Shown here piece after piece: positions 19,463-30,194 of a stretch of 64,000 nucleotides of DNA. The notes under the pieces were generated by a model. It was not told where the DNA came from, ran no database searches, and worked only from the letters and a program-made list of their open reading frames with translations. The DNA lies in contig NZ_VOBQ01000004.1 in NCBI RefSeq assembly GCF_007833165.1, forward strand, positions 496,001-560,000, written 5' to 3'. Numbering within the stretch: position 1 is the first letter of the stretch; each line of letters opens with the position of its first letter. The translations under genes and the position numbers were made by a program. This stretch comes from Caenimonas sedimenti. GTDB taxonomy: Bacteria; Pseudomonadota; Gammaproteobacteria; Burkholderiales; Burkholderiaceae_C.

Positions 19463-20071
19463 ATGACTTCCCTGCTGCACCAGCTCTCCCCTGGCATCAC
19501 CAACATGATCCGGCTGGACCACAGCCATGTGCTCATGGCGTTCCACCAGTACGAGATGGACGCTTCGCCCCGGGTGAAGAAGGGCCTCGCGGACAATGTC
19601 TGCCTGGCCATCGAGATCCACGCGCAGCTGGAAGAGGAGATCTTCTATCCGGCCCTGCGGCTCGTCGCCGACACCGAGGTGCTGCGCAAGAGCACGCCTG
19701 AGCACGACGAGATGCGCGGGCTGATCGCCCGGCTGCGCAACACGCTGGTCACGGACCTGGAATTCGATGACGCATTCTTCACCCTGATGCGGCACGTCAT
19801 GCACCACGTCGCCGATGAAGAGACGCTGTTGCTGCCTGCCGCGGAGCGGCTTTTGCCTCAGCAGCTGCCGGAGCTGGGCGCCCGGATGACGAGGCGCCGG
19901 CTGGAGCTGACCGCGCCGCGTACGCCCGAACTGGCCAGCAGCATGGCGCGCTCCCTGAGCCTGGGGACGGCGGTAGCGGCCGGCACGGCGCTGATCAGCG
20001 GCGCCAGCCTGTTGGCGCGGCACCGGGGGCCGGGCGAGTCATGGTTGCGGCGCACGCCCGGCATCCGCTAG
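19463..20071 (+). CDS. Hemerythrin-like domain protein with C-terminal membrane segment
   Basis: A 202-residue protein whose residues 12-130 form an HHE/hemerythrin-like four-helix bundle. Possible iron ligands are H20/H22 (DHSHV), H53 and E57-E59 (EIHAQLEEE), H81 (PEHDEM), and H111, H114/H115, E119/E120 (HVMHHVADEE). Such domains bind O2 or NO or serve in iron handling. Residues about 165-187 (LSLGTAVAAGTALISGASLL) form a hydrophobic segment, so the protein may be membrane-tethered. CAGGAG lies eight bases before the ATG. It is convergent with the LuxR-type regulator (eight-base gap). Confidence 0.83.
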   Translation: MTSLLHQLSPGITNMIRLDHSHVLMAFHQYEMDASPRVKKGLADNVCLAIEIHAQLEEEIFYPALRLVADTEVLRKSTPEHDEMRGLIARLRNTLVTDLEFDDAFFTLMRHVMHHVADEETLLLPAAERLLPQQLPELGARMTRRRLELTAPRTPELASSMARSLSLGTAVAAGTALISGASLLARHRGPGESWLRRTPGIR

Positions 20072-20079
20072 CCAAAAGC

Positions 20080-21065
<986 letters not shown>

Positions 21066-21069
<4 letters not shown>

Positions 21070-24000
21070 CGGTCGGTTCCTTCCAGCGTGGGCATTGATG
21101 CGCGGGCCAGCTCGCGGCCGATCGCCTCGAACTGGAATTGCCGCGCCAGCTCGCGCATGGCGGCGGTGAATGCGCCGCACTCGGCTTGCGCATTGTCGAT
21201 GGCGTCGAGCTGGTGCAGGATGCCGCGGTAGTAGCCCAGTTGCACGGCTTGCTGCAAAGGCGCCAGCAGGTCGGGACGCGGCCACACCCAGGCCGCCGGT
21301 TCGGATGGCGCCGGCAAGGGTGCCTCCTCCAGCCATTGCAGGCCGAGCTGCCGTTCCAGCCAATCCAGCAGTTCGCTATGGCGCACCGGCTTGAGGATGA
21401 AGTCTTCGGTGCGGATGCCGGCGTCGTTCTCCAGACCCTTGTCGAAGGCGTTGGCTGAAACCACGGCGATGCGAGCCTCCACGCCGTCCAGCCGGCGCAC
21501 CCGGCGGATGGTCTCCCAGCCATCGATGCCGGGCATCGCGAGGTCCATCAGGATCGCGTCCGGTTGCAGGCCAGCCGCCAGGAGGTCCAGTGCATCGTGG
21601 CCGCTGGCCGCGGTGCGCAGCTCGAAGCCGAGGGGCTCCAACAGGTGCACCAGCAGCTCGCGGTCGGCTTCCTCGTTGTCGACCACCAGCACCTTGCGGC
21701 GCGCACCGGCATAGGCGCGGCGCACAGGTTGCGCGCGCGCTTTGGGCACCGAAGCGGCGTGGACTTCGGGCAGGAACAGGTGGACCCGGAACACCGAGCC
21801 GCGGCCCGGCGTGCTGGTCGCGCTCAGCTGGCCGCCCATCAGGTCCGTGAGCATCTTGGCGATGGTGAGGCCCAGGCCGGCGCCGGGCGCCGAGTGGCTG
21901 GCCGTGTTGCCGCGCGCGAAGGGTTCGAAGATCTGGTCCAGTTCTTCCGTGGTCATGCCGGGGCCGGTGTCCTCGATGTCGATCAGCGCCATTTCGCGCG
22001 CATACCGGACGCGGAAGATCACCTGGCCCGCGGACGTGAACTTGATCGCGTTGCCGAGCAGGTTGATCAGGATCTGCCGCACGCGCTTTTCGTCCGCACG
22101 CACCACGTCCGGCACCGCGCCGCTGGCCTCGAAGCGAAAGGACAGGCCCTTGGCGGACGCCTGCAGCTCGAACAGGCTCGCCATCTCCTCCACGCAATCG
22201 GCAAAGCGCATCGGCTTCACGTTCAACGTGAGCTTGCCGGATTCGATGCGGGCGATGTCCAGCGTGCCTTCGATCAGCGACAGCAGGTGTTCGCCGCCGC
22301 GCTTGATGACGTTGATGGCGTGCTTGCGGTGGCCCGGCATCGAGGCGTCTTCGCCCATCAGCTGCGCATAGCCCAGGATGCTGTTGAGCGGCGTGCGCAG
22401 CTCGTGGCTGATGGCGCTGATGTAGCGGCTCTTGGCGTGGTTGGCCTGCTCCGCGGCCTGCTTGGCGGCCTCGGCCAGGATGCGCGCCTTCTGCAGCGCT
22501 TCGTCGGTCTGGCGGTGCGAATCGATCTCGCGCATCAGCAGGTGGGCCTGGCGGTTCGATTCCTCCTGCGCCACCTGCCGGCTCTTGTGCGCCAGCACCA
22601 GCCACCAGGCCACGATGCCCGCCACCACCAGCAAGGCCATATAGGCCTTCAGGAACGTCGCCCGCAAGGCACTCTGGGTCATCGCCGCGAACTCGGGCAG
22701 CTGCGCCGCGCCCTGGGTCTCCTGGTGATACAGCAAGCCGATCAAGGCGCCGAGCAGCGGTGCCACCACCAGCATCAGCAGCAGGAAGTGGCCGAGGCCG
22801 GTGTCCAGGTAGGGCCAGATGCGCTTCGGCAACAACCAGCGCAGCGTGGCGGACCATTGCGCGGACAGGCTCGCCTCCGGTTTGCAGAGGTCGCCGCAGC
22901 GCGCATCGAGCGTGCAACAGAGGGAACAGATGGCGCCCTGGTAGGCCGGGCAATGGGCCATGTCCGGGCCCTCGTATTCGCGTTCGCAGATGACGCAGCG
23001 CTTCAGCGCGGTGGGGTGCACCGCCTCGTCCGGCTGACGCGCGATGTAGTAGCGGCCTTTGGTGGCCCACGCGATGGCCGGCGCGGCGACGAAGGCGACG
23101 CCCATGGCGATGAGGGCCGAGAACGCTTGCGCCAGCGGACCGAACACCCCCAGGTAGGCCACGATCGAGAGCAGCGACGCCAGCGCCATCGCGCCGACGC
23201 CGACCGGATTGATGTCGTACAGGTAGGCGCGCTTGAATTCGATGCCCTTGGGCGACAGGCCCAGCGGCTTGTTCACCACGAGGTCGGCCACGACGGCCAT
23301 GATCCAGGCGATGGCGATGTTGGAGTACAGGCCCAGCACCTCCCCGAGGGCCTGGAACACATTCATCTCCATCAGCATGAAGGCGATGAGCGTGTTGAAC
23401 ACGACCCAGACCACCCGGCCCGGATGGCTGTGCGTGACGCGCGAGAAGAAGTTGGACCAGGCGAGCGAACCCGCATAGGCGTTGGTGACGTTGATCTTCA
23501 GCTGCGAGATCACGACGAACAACGCGGTGGCCGCCACCGCCCACCCGTAGTTGGGGAACACGTACTCGTAGGCCGCCAGGTACATCTGGTTCGGGTCGAC
23601 CGCGCGGTCGGTCGGCACCATGTGCTTGATGGCCAGGTAGGCCAGGCAGGCGCCGCCCAGCATCTTGATCACGCCCAGGACGACCCAGCCGGGGCCGCCG
23701 ACCAGGACGCCCATCCACCAGGCGCGGCGGTTGTGCCGGGTCTGCGCCGGCATGAAGCGCAGGTAGTCGGCCTGTTCGCCCATCTGCGTGATCAGCGCGA
23801 TGCCCACGGTCAAGGCTGCACCGAACAGGTGCAATTCAAAGCCGCCGCCCACCGACTTATCACCGGCATAGTGCGTGATTCCACTGAATGCACCAGGATC
23901 GCGCGCCAGCACATAGGCAAAAGGCACCACGAGCATCACCAGCCAGATCGGCTGGGTCCAGGCCTGCAAGCGGCTGATGGCCGACACGCCGTGCGTCACG

Positions 24001-24599
24001 AGCGGGATCACCGCCAGGGCGCAGATCAGGTAGCCCCAGCTCGGGGGGATGCCCAGCGCCAGTTCCAGCGCGTAGGCCATGACGGCCGCTTCCAGCGCGA
24101 AGAAGATGAAGGTGAACGACGCGTAGATCAGCGACGTCAACGTGGAGCCGATGTAGCCGAAGCCGGCGCCGCGCGTCAGCAGGTCCATGTCGACCCCGTA
24201 GCGGGCGGCGTAGATGCTGATCGGCAGGCCGGCCACGAAGATGATCAGCCCCGTGACGAGGATCGCCCAGAAGGCGTTCATGAAGCCGTACTGCACCAGC
24301 AGGGTGGCGCCGACGGCCTCCAGGATCAGGAACGAGGCGGCGCCGAAGGCGGTGTTGGCGACGCGGAACGGCGACCATTTGCGGAAGCGCTGCGGCGCGA
24401 AACGCAGCGCGTAGTCCTCCATCGTCTCGCTGGCGACCCAGTTGTTGTAATCCCGGCGCACCTTCACCACGCGCTGGGGCGCGCCTTCGGTGGGAATGGG
24501 CACGATCGGGATGATTTGGCTCACCCCGGGAAATCGCAGGTTCCGTGCCACGGCCGGTTTGTCCATCCGCCTTCTGGCGTATCGGGCGATGAAGGCCAT
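21066..24599 (-). CDS. NCS1 nucleobase permease-hybrid histidine kinase fusion
   Basis: An 1177-residue fusion. Residues about 60-515 are an NCS1-type (cytosine/uracil/allantoin/hydantoin) permease with about twelve membrane helices (for example GYIGSTLTSLIYASFTFIFF, and SQLKINVTNAYAGSLAWSN). A Cys cluster follows (C535, C538, C550, C558, C561, C562, C568, C572), likely binding metal. Two more membrane helices (about 602-625 and 650-670) and a coiled coil lead to HisKA (H732, SHELRTP), HATPase (N-box near 850, DTGPG 877-881, GLGL 908-911) and a receiver (D1019, K1070). The last ~90 residues are helical. It probably senses a transported or bound nucleobase-like compound and signals to the overlapping LuxR-type regulator. 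Numbering uses ATG 24599; ATG 24566, behind AGAAGG, may be the real start. Confidence 0.92.
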
Positions 24600-24633
24600 G
24601 CACTAAGATGGCCCGTTACAAATCCGCCACGCC

Positions 24634-24936
24634 ATGGAACTCACGCCCCGCGAGAAAGACAAGCTGCTGCTGTTCACCGCCGCCCTGCTGGCGGAACGCC
24701 GCAAGGGCCGCGGGCTCAGGCTCAACTACCCGGAGGCGCTGGCGTTGATCTCCGCCGCCGTCATGGAAGGCGCGCGGGACGGCAAGACCGTGGCGCAGCT
24801 GATGAGCGAAGGGCGGTCCGTGCTGACTCGCGCCGACGTGATGGACGGGGTCGCCGAGATGATCCCCGAGATCCAGGTCGAGGCCACCTTCCCGGACGGG
24901 ACCAAGCTGGTCACCGTGCACCAGCCGATCGTCTGA
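24634..24936 (+). CDS. ureA: Urease gamma subunit
   Basis: A 100-residue UreA, the small gamma subunit of cytoplasmic nickel urease (urea + H2O to 2 NH3 + CO2). [36 protein letters not shown], a near-perfect family start, and VTVHQPIV at the end are diagnostic. The ATG is only 34 bases from the divergent kinase start, so both promoters lie in or overlap the two coding sequences. Confidence 0.97.
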   Translation: MELTPREKDKLLLFTAALLAERRKGRGLRLNYPEALALISAAVMEGARDGKTVAQLMSEGRSVLTRADVMDGVAEMIPEIQVEATFPDGTKLVTVHQPIV

Positions 24937-24955
24937 ACCTCCCGAGAAAGACTTC

Positions 24956-25129
24956 ATGTCACTCCGCAACCTGACCCTCGCCCTCTTCAGCGCGGCCACC
25001 GCGTCGGCGCATGCCCACGGCGGCCACGGCGCCAGCACGGAGTGGCACTGGCACGCCACCGACACCTGGGGCTTCGTGATGGTCGCGGCGCTCGCGGCAG
25101 TGGCGATCTGGTTCTCGCGCGGGGACTGA
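24956..25129 (+). CDS. Small His-rich membrane protein between ureA and ureB
   Basis: A 57-residue protein. A signal-like N-terminus (LRNLTLALFSAATASA) is followed by a His-rich stretch with six His in about fifteen residues (HAHGGHGASTEWHWH, residues 19-33) and then a C-terminal membrane segment (GFVMVAALAAVAIWF). The His stretch is thus predicted outside the inner membrane. It starts 19 bases after ureA and ends three bases before ureB, in frame with the operon layout and with consistent codon use, so it is probably a real gene. A role in nickel binding at the membrane is a guess based on histidines and the urease context. Confidence 0.75.
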   Translation: MSLRNLTLALFSAATASAHAHGGHGASTEWHWHATDTWGFVMVAALAAVAIWFSRGD

Positions 25130-25132
25130 GCC

Positions 25133-25438
25133 GTGATCCCCGGAGAATTGCTTCCCGCGGCCGGTGACCACACGCTGAACCCCGGCCGCCGCACGGCGAC
25201 GGTGGTGGTGCAGAACACCGCGGACCGGCCGATTCAGGTCGGCTCGCACTATCACTTCGCCGAGACCAACGGCGCATTGCAGTTCGATCGCACGGCGGCG
25301 CACGGCATGCGGCTGAACATCGCGTCGGGCACCGCCGTGCGGTTCGAACCGGGCCAGCAGCGCACGGTGGAACTGGTGGACTACGCCGGCGACCGCAAGA
25401 TCTACGGCTTCCGCGGCCTGGTGCAAGGGAACATCTAG
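25133..25438 (+). CDS. ureB: Urease beta subunit
   Basis: A 101-residue UreB starting at GTG 25133 ([18 protein letters not shown]). Landmarks are [43 protein letters not shown] and the C-terminal FRGLVQGNI. It joins UreA and UreC in the (alpha-beta-gamma)3 enzyme. It is followed by ureC three bases later. Confidence 0.96.
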   Translation: MIPGELLPAAGDHTLNPGRRTATVVVQNTADRPIQVGSHYHFAETNGALQFDRTAAHGMRLNIASGTAVRFEPGQQRTVELVDYAGDRKIYGFRGLVQGNI

Positions 25439-25441
25439 AAC

Positions 25442-27160
25442 ATGGCCACGATCCCCCGCCGCGCCTATGCGGAAATGTTCGGTCCCACCAAGGGCGACCG
25501 CGTGCGGCTGGCCGACACCGAACTGGTGATCGAGGTCGAGGACGACTACACGCTGCGCGCGGGCGGGTACGGCGAGGAAGTGAAGTTCGGCGGCGGCAAG
25601 ACGATCCGCGACGGCATGGCGCAGTCGCAGCGCACGCGCGCCGAGGGCACTGTGGACACGGTGCTGACCAATGCGCTGATCGTGGACCACTGGGGCATCG
25701 TCAAGGCCGACATCGGCCTGAAGGACGGCCGCATCGCCGCCATCGGCAAGGCCGGCAACCCCGACACGCAACCCGGCGTGGACATCGTCATCGGCCCGGG
25801 CACCGAGATCATCAGCTGCGAAGGCGCCATCGTCACCGCCGGCGGCATCGACAGCCACATCCACTTCATCTGCCCGCAGCAGATCGAGGAGGCGCTCGCC
25901 GCAGGCATCACCACCATGCTCGGCGGCGGTACCGGCCCCGCCACCGGCACCTTCGCCACCACCTGCACGCCGGGGCCCTGGAACATCGAACGCATGCTGC
26001 AGGCAGCCGACGCGTTCCCGATGAACCTGGGTTTCCTCGGCAAAGGCAACGCCAGCCTGCCGGCCGCGCTGCACGAACAGATCGACGCGGGTGTGATCGG
26101 CCTGAAGCTGCACGAAGACTGGGGAACGACGCCCGCCGCCATCAGCAACTGCCTGGATGTGGCCGATGCGACCGACACGCAGGTCGCGATCCACTCCGAC
26201 ACGCTGAACGAATCCGGCTTCGTCGAGAACACCATCGCCGCGACCAAGGGCCGTGGGCTCTGCGCGTTTCACACCGAGGGCGCGGGCGGCGGCCACGCCC
26301 CGGACATCCTGCGCGTGGTGGGGGAGGCGAACTTCCTGCCTTCGTCCACCAACCCAACGATGCCGTACACGGTGAACACGCTGGACGAGCACGTGGACAT
26401 GCTGATGGTGTGCCACCACCTCGACCCGGCCATCCCGGAAGACCTGGCCTTCGCCGAAAGCCGCATCCGCAAGGAAACCATCGCGGCCGAAGACATCCTG
26501 CACGACCTGGGCGCGATCAGCATGATGTCCAGCGACTCGCAGGCCATGGGCCGCGTGGGCGAAGTGATCCTGCGCACTTGGCAGACCGCGCACAAGATGA
26601 AGGTGCAGCGCGGCGCGCTCCCTGAGGACGGCGCGCAGAACGACAACTTCCGCGCCAAGCGCTACATCGCCAAGTACACGATCAACCCCGCCATCGCGCA
26701 CGGCATCTCGCACGAAGTCGGCAGCATCGAAGCCGGCAAGTGGGCCGACCTGGTGATCTGGAAGCCGGCGTTCTTCGGCGTCAAGCCGGCGCTGATCCTG
26801 AAGGGCGGCTTCATCGCCATGGCGGCGATGGGGGACCCGAATGCCTCGATCCCCACGCCGCAACCGGTGCACTACCGCCCCATGTTCGGCAGCTACGGCG
26901 GCGCGCTGGCGCGCGGCTCGATCACCTTCGTGTCGCAGGCCGGGCTGACCGGTGGCTTGAAGGAGCGCTACGGCCTGGCCAAGACGGTGAGCGCCGTCAA
27001 GAACATCCGGCAAGTCCGCAAGCAGCACCTGATCCACAACAGCTACCTGCCGAAGATGGAGATCGACGCGCAGACCTATGCGGTGCGCGCGGACGGTGTC
27101 TTGCTCACCTGCGAGCCGGCCAAGGTGCTGCCGATGGCGCAGCGCTACTTCCTCTTCTAG
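25442..27160 (+). CDS. ureC: Urease alpha (catalytic) subunit
   Basis: A 572-residue UreC with all the active-site parts visible: H139/H141 (HIHFICP), the carbamylated Lys at about 222 (GLKLHEDWG) bridging both nickel ions, HSDTLNESG and [12 protein letters not shown], the flap His in MVCHHLDP near 325 and the Asp in [12 protein letters not shown]. The chain is complete and normal in length. Activity needs UreD, UreE, UreF and UreG, all of which are encoded in this window. Confidence 0.98.
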   Translation: MATIPRRAYAEMFGPTKGDRVRLADTELVIEVEDDYTLRAGGYGEEVKFGGGKTIRDGMAQSQRTRAEGTVDTVLTNALIVDHWGIVKADIGLKDGRIAAIGKAGNPDTQPGVDIVIGPGTEIISCEGAIVTAGGIDSHIHFICPQQIEEALAAGITTMLGGGTGPATGTFATTCTPGPWNIERMLQAADAFPMNLGFLGKGNASLPAALHEQIDAGVIGLKLHEDWGTTPAAISNCLDVADATDTQVAIHSDTLNESGFVENTIAATKGRGLCAFHTEGAGGGHAPDILRVVGEANFLPSSTNPTMPYTVNTLDEHVDMLMVCHHLDPAIPEDLAFAESRIRKETIAAEDILHDLGAISMMSSDSQAMGRVGEVILRTWQTAHKMKVQRGALPEDGAQNDNFRAKRYIAKYTINPAIAHGISHEVGSIEAGKWADLVIWKPAFFGVKPALILKGGFIAMAAMGDPNASIPTPQPVHYRPMFGSYGGALARGSITFVSQAGLTGGLKERYGLAKTVSAVKNIRQVRKQHLIHNSYLPKMEIDAQTYAVRADGVLLTCEPAKVLPMAQRYFLF

Positions 27161-27169
27161 GCCATCCTC

Positions 27170-27685
27170 ATGCTGCAGGTTTCCAAGCGCCTGCCTGCCG
27201 GGCAAGGACTGGCGCCGGTGCTGCTGAAGCGCGCGGCGACGGTCGAACTCGATTGGGACGTGCGGCAGAAGAGCCGCTTCGACGCCACCGATTCCCAAGG
27301 CCGCGCGCTCGGCGTGTTCCTGCCGCGCGGCACGGTGGTCCGTGGCGGCGATGTGCTGGTGGCGGAGGACGGCTCCGTGATCCGGGTGATCGCCGCGCCG
27401 CAGCCGGTGCTGGTGATCACGCATTGCGGCGAGCACGGCACGCCGTTCGACCTGCTGCGCGCCGCCTACCACCTGGGCAACCGCCATGTCGCGATCGAGC
27501 TGAAGCCTGATCACCTGAAGATCGAGCCCGACCACGTGCTGGCGGAGATGCTGCGTGCGATGCACCTGATCGTGAACGAAGCGCAGGCGGCGTTCGAGCC
27601 GGAGGGCGGCGCGTACGCGTCGCACGACTCGCACGGGCACGCGCATGGCCATGGCGCCCATGGACACGCCCACCACGACCACTGA
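27170..27685 (+). CDS. ureE: Urease accessory protein UreE (nickel chaperone)
   Basis: A 171-residue UreE. The peptide-binding domain is N-terminal; the metal-binding domain contains [15 protein letters not shown] and the conserved nickel-ligand His in [13 protein letters not shown]. The C-terminal tail is very His-rich ([20 protein letters not shown], twenty residues with ten His), a typical nickel store. The end of the gene overlaps ureF by 26-41 bases depending on the ureF start, so the His codons of UreE encode the start of UreF in another frame. Confidence 0.95.
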   Translation: MLQVSKRLPAGQGLAPVLLKRAATVELDWDVRQKSRFDATDSQGRALGVFLPRGTVVRGGDVLVAEDGSVIRVIAAPQPVLVITHCGEHGTPFDLLRAAYHLGNRHVAIELKPDHLKIEPDHVLAEMLRAMHLIVNEAQAAFEPEGGAYASHDSHGHAHGHGAHGHAHHDH

Positions 27686-28349
27686 CGCGGCGCTGCTGCA
27701 GCTGATCTGGCTGGCGTCGCCCGCCTTGCCGGTGGGTGGCTTCTCCTATTCCGAGGGCATCGAGGCGGCCGTCGAAGCCGGCCTGGTGCACGACGAAAAC
27801 TCCGCCGCGAACTGGATCGCCGACCAGCTGCACCTGGCGCTGGCCCGTGCCGACCTGCCCGTGCTCGCGCAGGCGGTGGAGGCTTGGCGCGCCGTGGACA
27901 TGCCGACGCTGGCGGCGTTGGACGACTGGGTGCGCACCACCCGCGAGACCAGCGAGCTGCGCCAGCAGACGGAGCAGATGGGCCGCTCGCTCGTCGAGTG
28001 GGCGCGGGCTGTGCGGCCTGAACTCCTGGCCGGCATGGCCCGCGCGGACACCTTCACCTATCCCGTGGCTTTCGCCATGACTGCGGCCGCCTCCGGCGCG
28101 CCGGTGCGGCACGTCTTGCTGGCCTTTGCCTTCGGGTGGGGCGAGAACATGATGCAATCCGCCATCAAGGCGGTGCCGCTGGGGCAGAGCGCCGGGCAAC
28201 GCATCCTGGGCCGCCTGGCCGCCGAAGTGCCGCTGGCGGTCGACCACGCGCTGGCGCTGGGCATGGAAGAGCGCCAGGCCTTCACCCCGATGCTGGCCAT
28301 CCTGTCGGCACAGCACGAGACCCAATACTCCCGATTGTTCCGCTCATGA
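27645..28349 (+). CDS. ureF: Urease accessory protein UreF
   Basis: An all-helical UreF (up to 234 residues) that regulates GTP use by UreG in the UreDFG complex. [21 protein letters not shown] and [18 protein letters not shown] are hallmark segments, with [22 protein letters not shown] near the end. Three ATGs (27645, 27651, 27660) are in frame inside ureE; family N-termini suggest 27660 ([15 protein letters not shown]). Its stop overlaps the ureG start. Confidence 0.94.
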   Translation: MAMAPMDTPTTTTDAALLQLIWLASPALPVGGFSYSEGIEAAVEAGLVHDENSAANWIADQLHLALARADLPVLAQAVEAWRAVDMPTLAALDDWVRTTRETSELRQQTEQMGRSLVEWARAVRPELLAGMARADTFTYPVAFAMTAAASGAPVRHVLLAFAFGWGENMMQSAIKAVPLGQSAGQRILGRLAAEVPLAVDHALALGMEERQAFTPMLAILSAQHETQYSRLFRS

Positions 28350-28993
28350 GCTCCACACTGCACCACATCGCCAACCGCACCAAGAGACTGCCGCCGCTGC
28401 GCGTGGGCATCGGCGGCCCGGTCGGCTCCGGCAAGACCACGCTGCTGGAGATGCTGTGCAAGGCGATGCGCGGTCGCTACGACCTGGTCGCCATCACCAA
28501 CGACATCTACACCAAGGAGGACCAGCGCATCCTGACGGTGAGCGGCGCCCTGCCGGCCGAGCGGATCCTGGGTGTGGAGACCGGCGGCTGCCCGCACACC
28601 GCCATCCGCGAGGACGCGTCGATCAACCTCGAAGCCATCGACCGCATGCTGGGTGAATTCCCGGACGCCGATGTGGTGTTCGTCGAATCCGGCGGCGACA
28701 ACCTCGCGGCCACCTTCAGCCCCGAGCTGAGCGACCTCACCATCTACGTGATCGACGTGGCGGCGGGCGAGAAGATCCCGCGCAAGGGCGGGCCAGGCAT
28801 CACCAAGAGCGACCTGTTCGTCATCAACAAGACCGATCTGGCGCCTTACGTCGGCGCGGACCTAGGCGTGATGGAAGCGGACACGAAGCGCATGCGCAAG
28901 GACAAGCCTTTCGTGATGACCAACCTGAAGACGAAGCAGGGGCTGGACGAAGTGGTGGCGTTCATCGAGCGCAAGGGGATGCTCGACGCCTGA
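28346..28993 (+). CDS. ureG: Urease accessory GTPase UreG
   Basis: A 215-residue SIMIBI GTPase. P-loop [13 protein letters not shown] is at about 22-34, the metal-binding CPH motif in [15 protein letters not shown] near 80, and the guanine-specificity [12 protein letters not shown] near 155-165. It provides GTP-driven nickel delivery to urease. The ATG overlaps the ureF stop (ATGA) and the gene ends the ure operon. Confidence 0.97.
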   Translation: MSSTLHHIANRTKRLPPLRVGIGGPVGSGKTTLLEMLCKAMRGRYDLVAITNDIYTKEDQRILTVSGALPAERILGVETGGCPHTAIREDASINLEAIDRMLGEFPDADVVFVESGGDNLAATFSPELSDLTIYVIDVAAGEKIPRKGGPGITKSDLFVINKTDLAPYVGADLGVMEADTKRMRKDKPFVMTNLKTKQGLDEVVAFIERKGMLDA

Positions 28994-29013
28994 ACGGCAA
29001 AGTCTGCGTCCCC

Positions 29014-29103
29014 TGGCGGAAGCGGTGAGATTCGAACTCACGGAGGCCGCGAAGCCTCGGCGGTTTTCAAGACCGCTGGATTAAACCACTCTCCCACGCT
29101 TCC
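29014..29103 (-). tRNA. tRNA-Ser (anticodon UGA)
   Basis: On the minus strand, the acceptor stem GGAAGCG (5' end at 29103) pairs with CGCTTCC, followed by discriminator G and an encoded CCA. The anticodon stem-loop reads GCGGTCTTGAAAACCGC with anticodon TGA, and a long variable arm (GAGGCTTCGCGGCCTC) marks it as a class II tRNA. The T loop GTTCGAATC is standard. It decodes UCA and other UCN Ser codons. Confidence 0.96.
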
Positions 29104-29145
29104 GGAAGGTGTGGCGAATTCTACGTGTGCGCGGCACAATGCACG

Positions 29146-29628
29146 ATGGCTACCGATGCCGTGACCTTCCGCCTGGCTCGCGCTTCCGATGCGCCGGCCA
29201 TGGCGGCCATGACCCGGTCCCTCATCGAGGCGGGCCTGCCTCCGCGCTATACCGAGCACCGCATGGCCCGCCTGATCGCCTCGCGCGAGCACACGGCGCT
29301 GGCGGCGGTCGGCGCCGATGGGGTGCAGGGCTTCGCCATCATGCAGTTCGGTGACGAGCGTGCGCACCTCGTTCTGCTGGGCGTCAGCGCTCCACTGCAG
29401 CGCGGCGGCATCGGGCGGGCGCTGGTCGAATGGCTCGTGGAGTCGGCCCAGGTCGCCGGCATCGCCTCCATCCACCTGGAACTGCGCGCGGACAACGTGG
29501 GGGCCAAGGCCTTCTACGAATCGCTGGGCTTCAGCGAGACGCTGGTCGTGCCGGGCTACTACGAAGGCCGGATCGCGGCCCGCCGCATGATCCGCGTCCT
29601 GCGCGTGCAGGCGGCATCGCCGGGCTGA
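29146..29628 (+). CDS. GNAT-family N-acetyltransferase
   Basis: A 160-residue acetyl-CoA-dependent acyltransferase of the GNAT fold. The acetyl-CoA binding loop is LLGVSAPLQRGGIGRALVEWLVESA (about residues 67-91), with the Q/R-x-x-G-x-G/A pattern QRGGIGRA, and the family C-terminal NVGAKAFYESLGFSE. The substrate is unknown. An upstream in-frame ATG at 29125 would add seven residues; I prefer 29146 because homologues begin near FRLARASD. Confidence 0.85.
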   Translation: MATDAVTFRLARASDAPAMAAMTRSLIEAGLPPRYTEHRMARLIASREHTALAAVGADGVQGFAIMQFGDERAHLVLLGVSAPLQRGGIGRALVEWLVESAQVAGIASIHLELRADNVGAKAFYESLGFSETLVVPGYYEGRIAARRMIRVLRVQAASPG

Positions 29629-29773
29629 TCCCGGGGCCGGGCTCGGCCTGCGGTCGAGCTAACTTTCCTGTTACAGCGGTCGGGAAGAGTTTGCACAAGC
29701 TTTGCGGGTCTTGTCCCTCACTGCACCTTGCGGGCGCAGCATCCAATGGCATATAGCCTCAAAGGAGCTCGCC

Positions 29774-30190
29774 ATGAGAACTCAAGCCATTGCCTTCGCC
29801 ATCGCCGCTGCCGCAGCGTCGCTCGCCGCCGTCCCGGCGTCGGGCCAGACCGATCCGGGCTCCGCCAACGGCGGCTCCGCCGAAAACCACACGGGCATCC
29901 AGATGTACCCGGGGTACGGCGCGCACCCGCCCGAGTCCGGCGCCCAGTTCAACGGCCAGATCGAGCAGCGTGCCAACCCGGGTGCCGAGCAGCGCTACCG
30001 CAACTACGGCGAGTGGCTGGGCCTGGGGTCGGTGGTGCCGCGTGAATACCGCTCGAACCGGTACGCGCAGGACTGGCGTGCACGCGGGCTGAACAACCCC
30101 GGCGCGAACCGCCAGTGGGTGCGGATCGGGTCGGACTACTACCTCGTTTCGCGTTCCGACGGGCGGGTGATCCGCCGCTGGGACCGCTGA
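29774..30190 (+). CDS. RcnB-like exported protein
   Basis: A 138-residue protein with a Sec signal (MRTQAIAFAIAAAAASLAAV, cleavage near SGQ). The C-terminal portion, from VPREYRSNRYAQDWRARGLNNP to ANRQWVRIGSDYYLVSRSDGRVIRRW, resembles RcnB-family periplasmic domains, whose E. coli member adjusts Ni/Co homeostasis. AAAGGAG stands seven bases before the ATG, deciding the start. Proximity to the urease (nickel) genes is suggestive but the gene is not in their operon; RcnB domains also occur in proteins of unknown function. Confidence 0.65.
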   Translation: MRTQAIAFAIAAAAASLAAVPASGQTDPGSANGGSAENHTGIQMYPGYGAHPPESGAQFNGQIEQRANPGAEQRYRNYGEWLGLGSVVPREYRSNRYAQDWRARGLNNPGANRQWVRIGSDYYLVSRSDGRVIRRWDR

Positions 30191-30194
30191 CCGG

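Noticed and set aside
26410..26625. Short frames within ureC
   Set aside because: They are alternative frames of a clear urease gene with Arg/Pro/His-rich translation.
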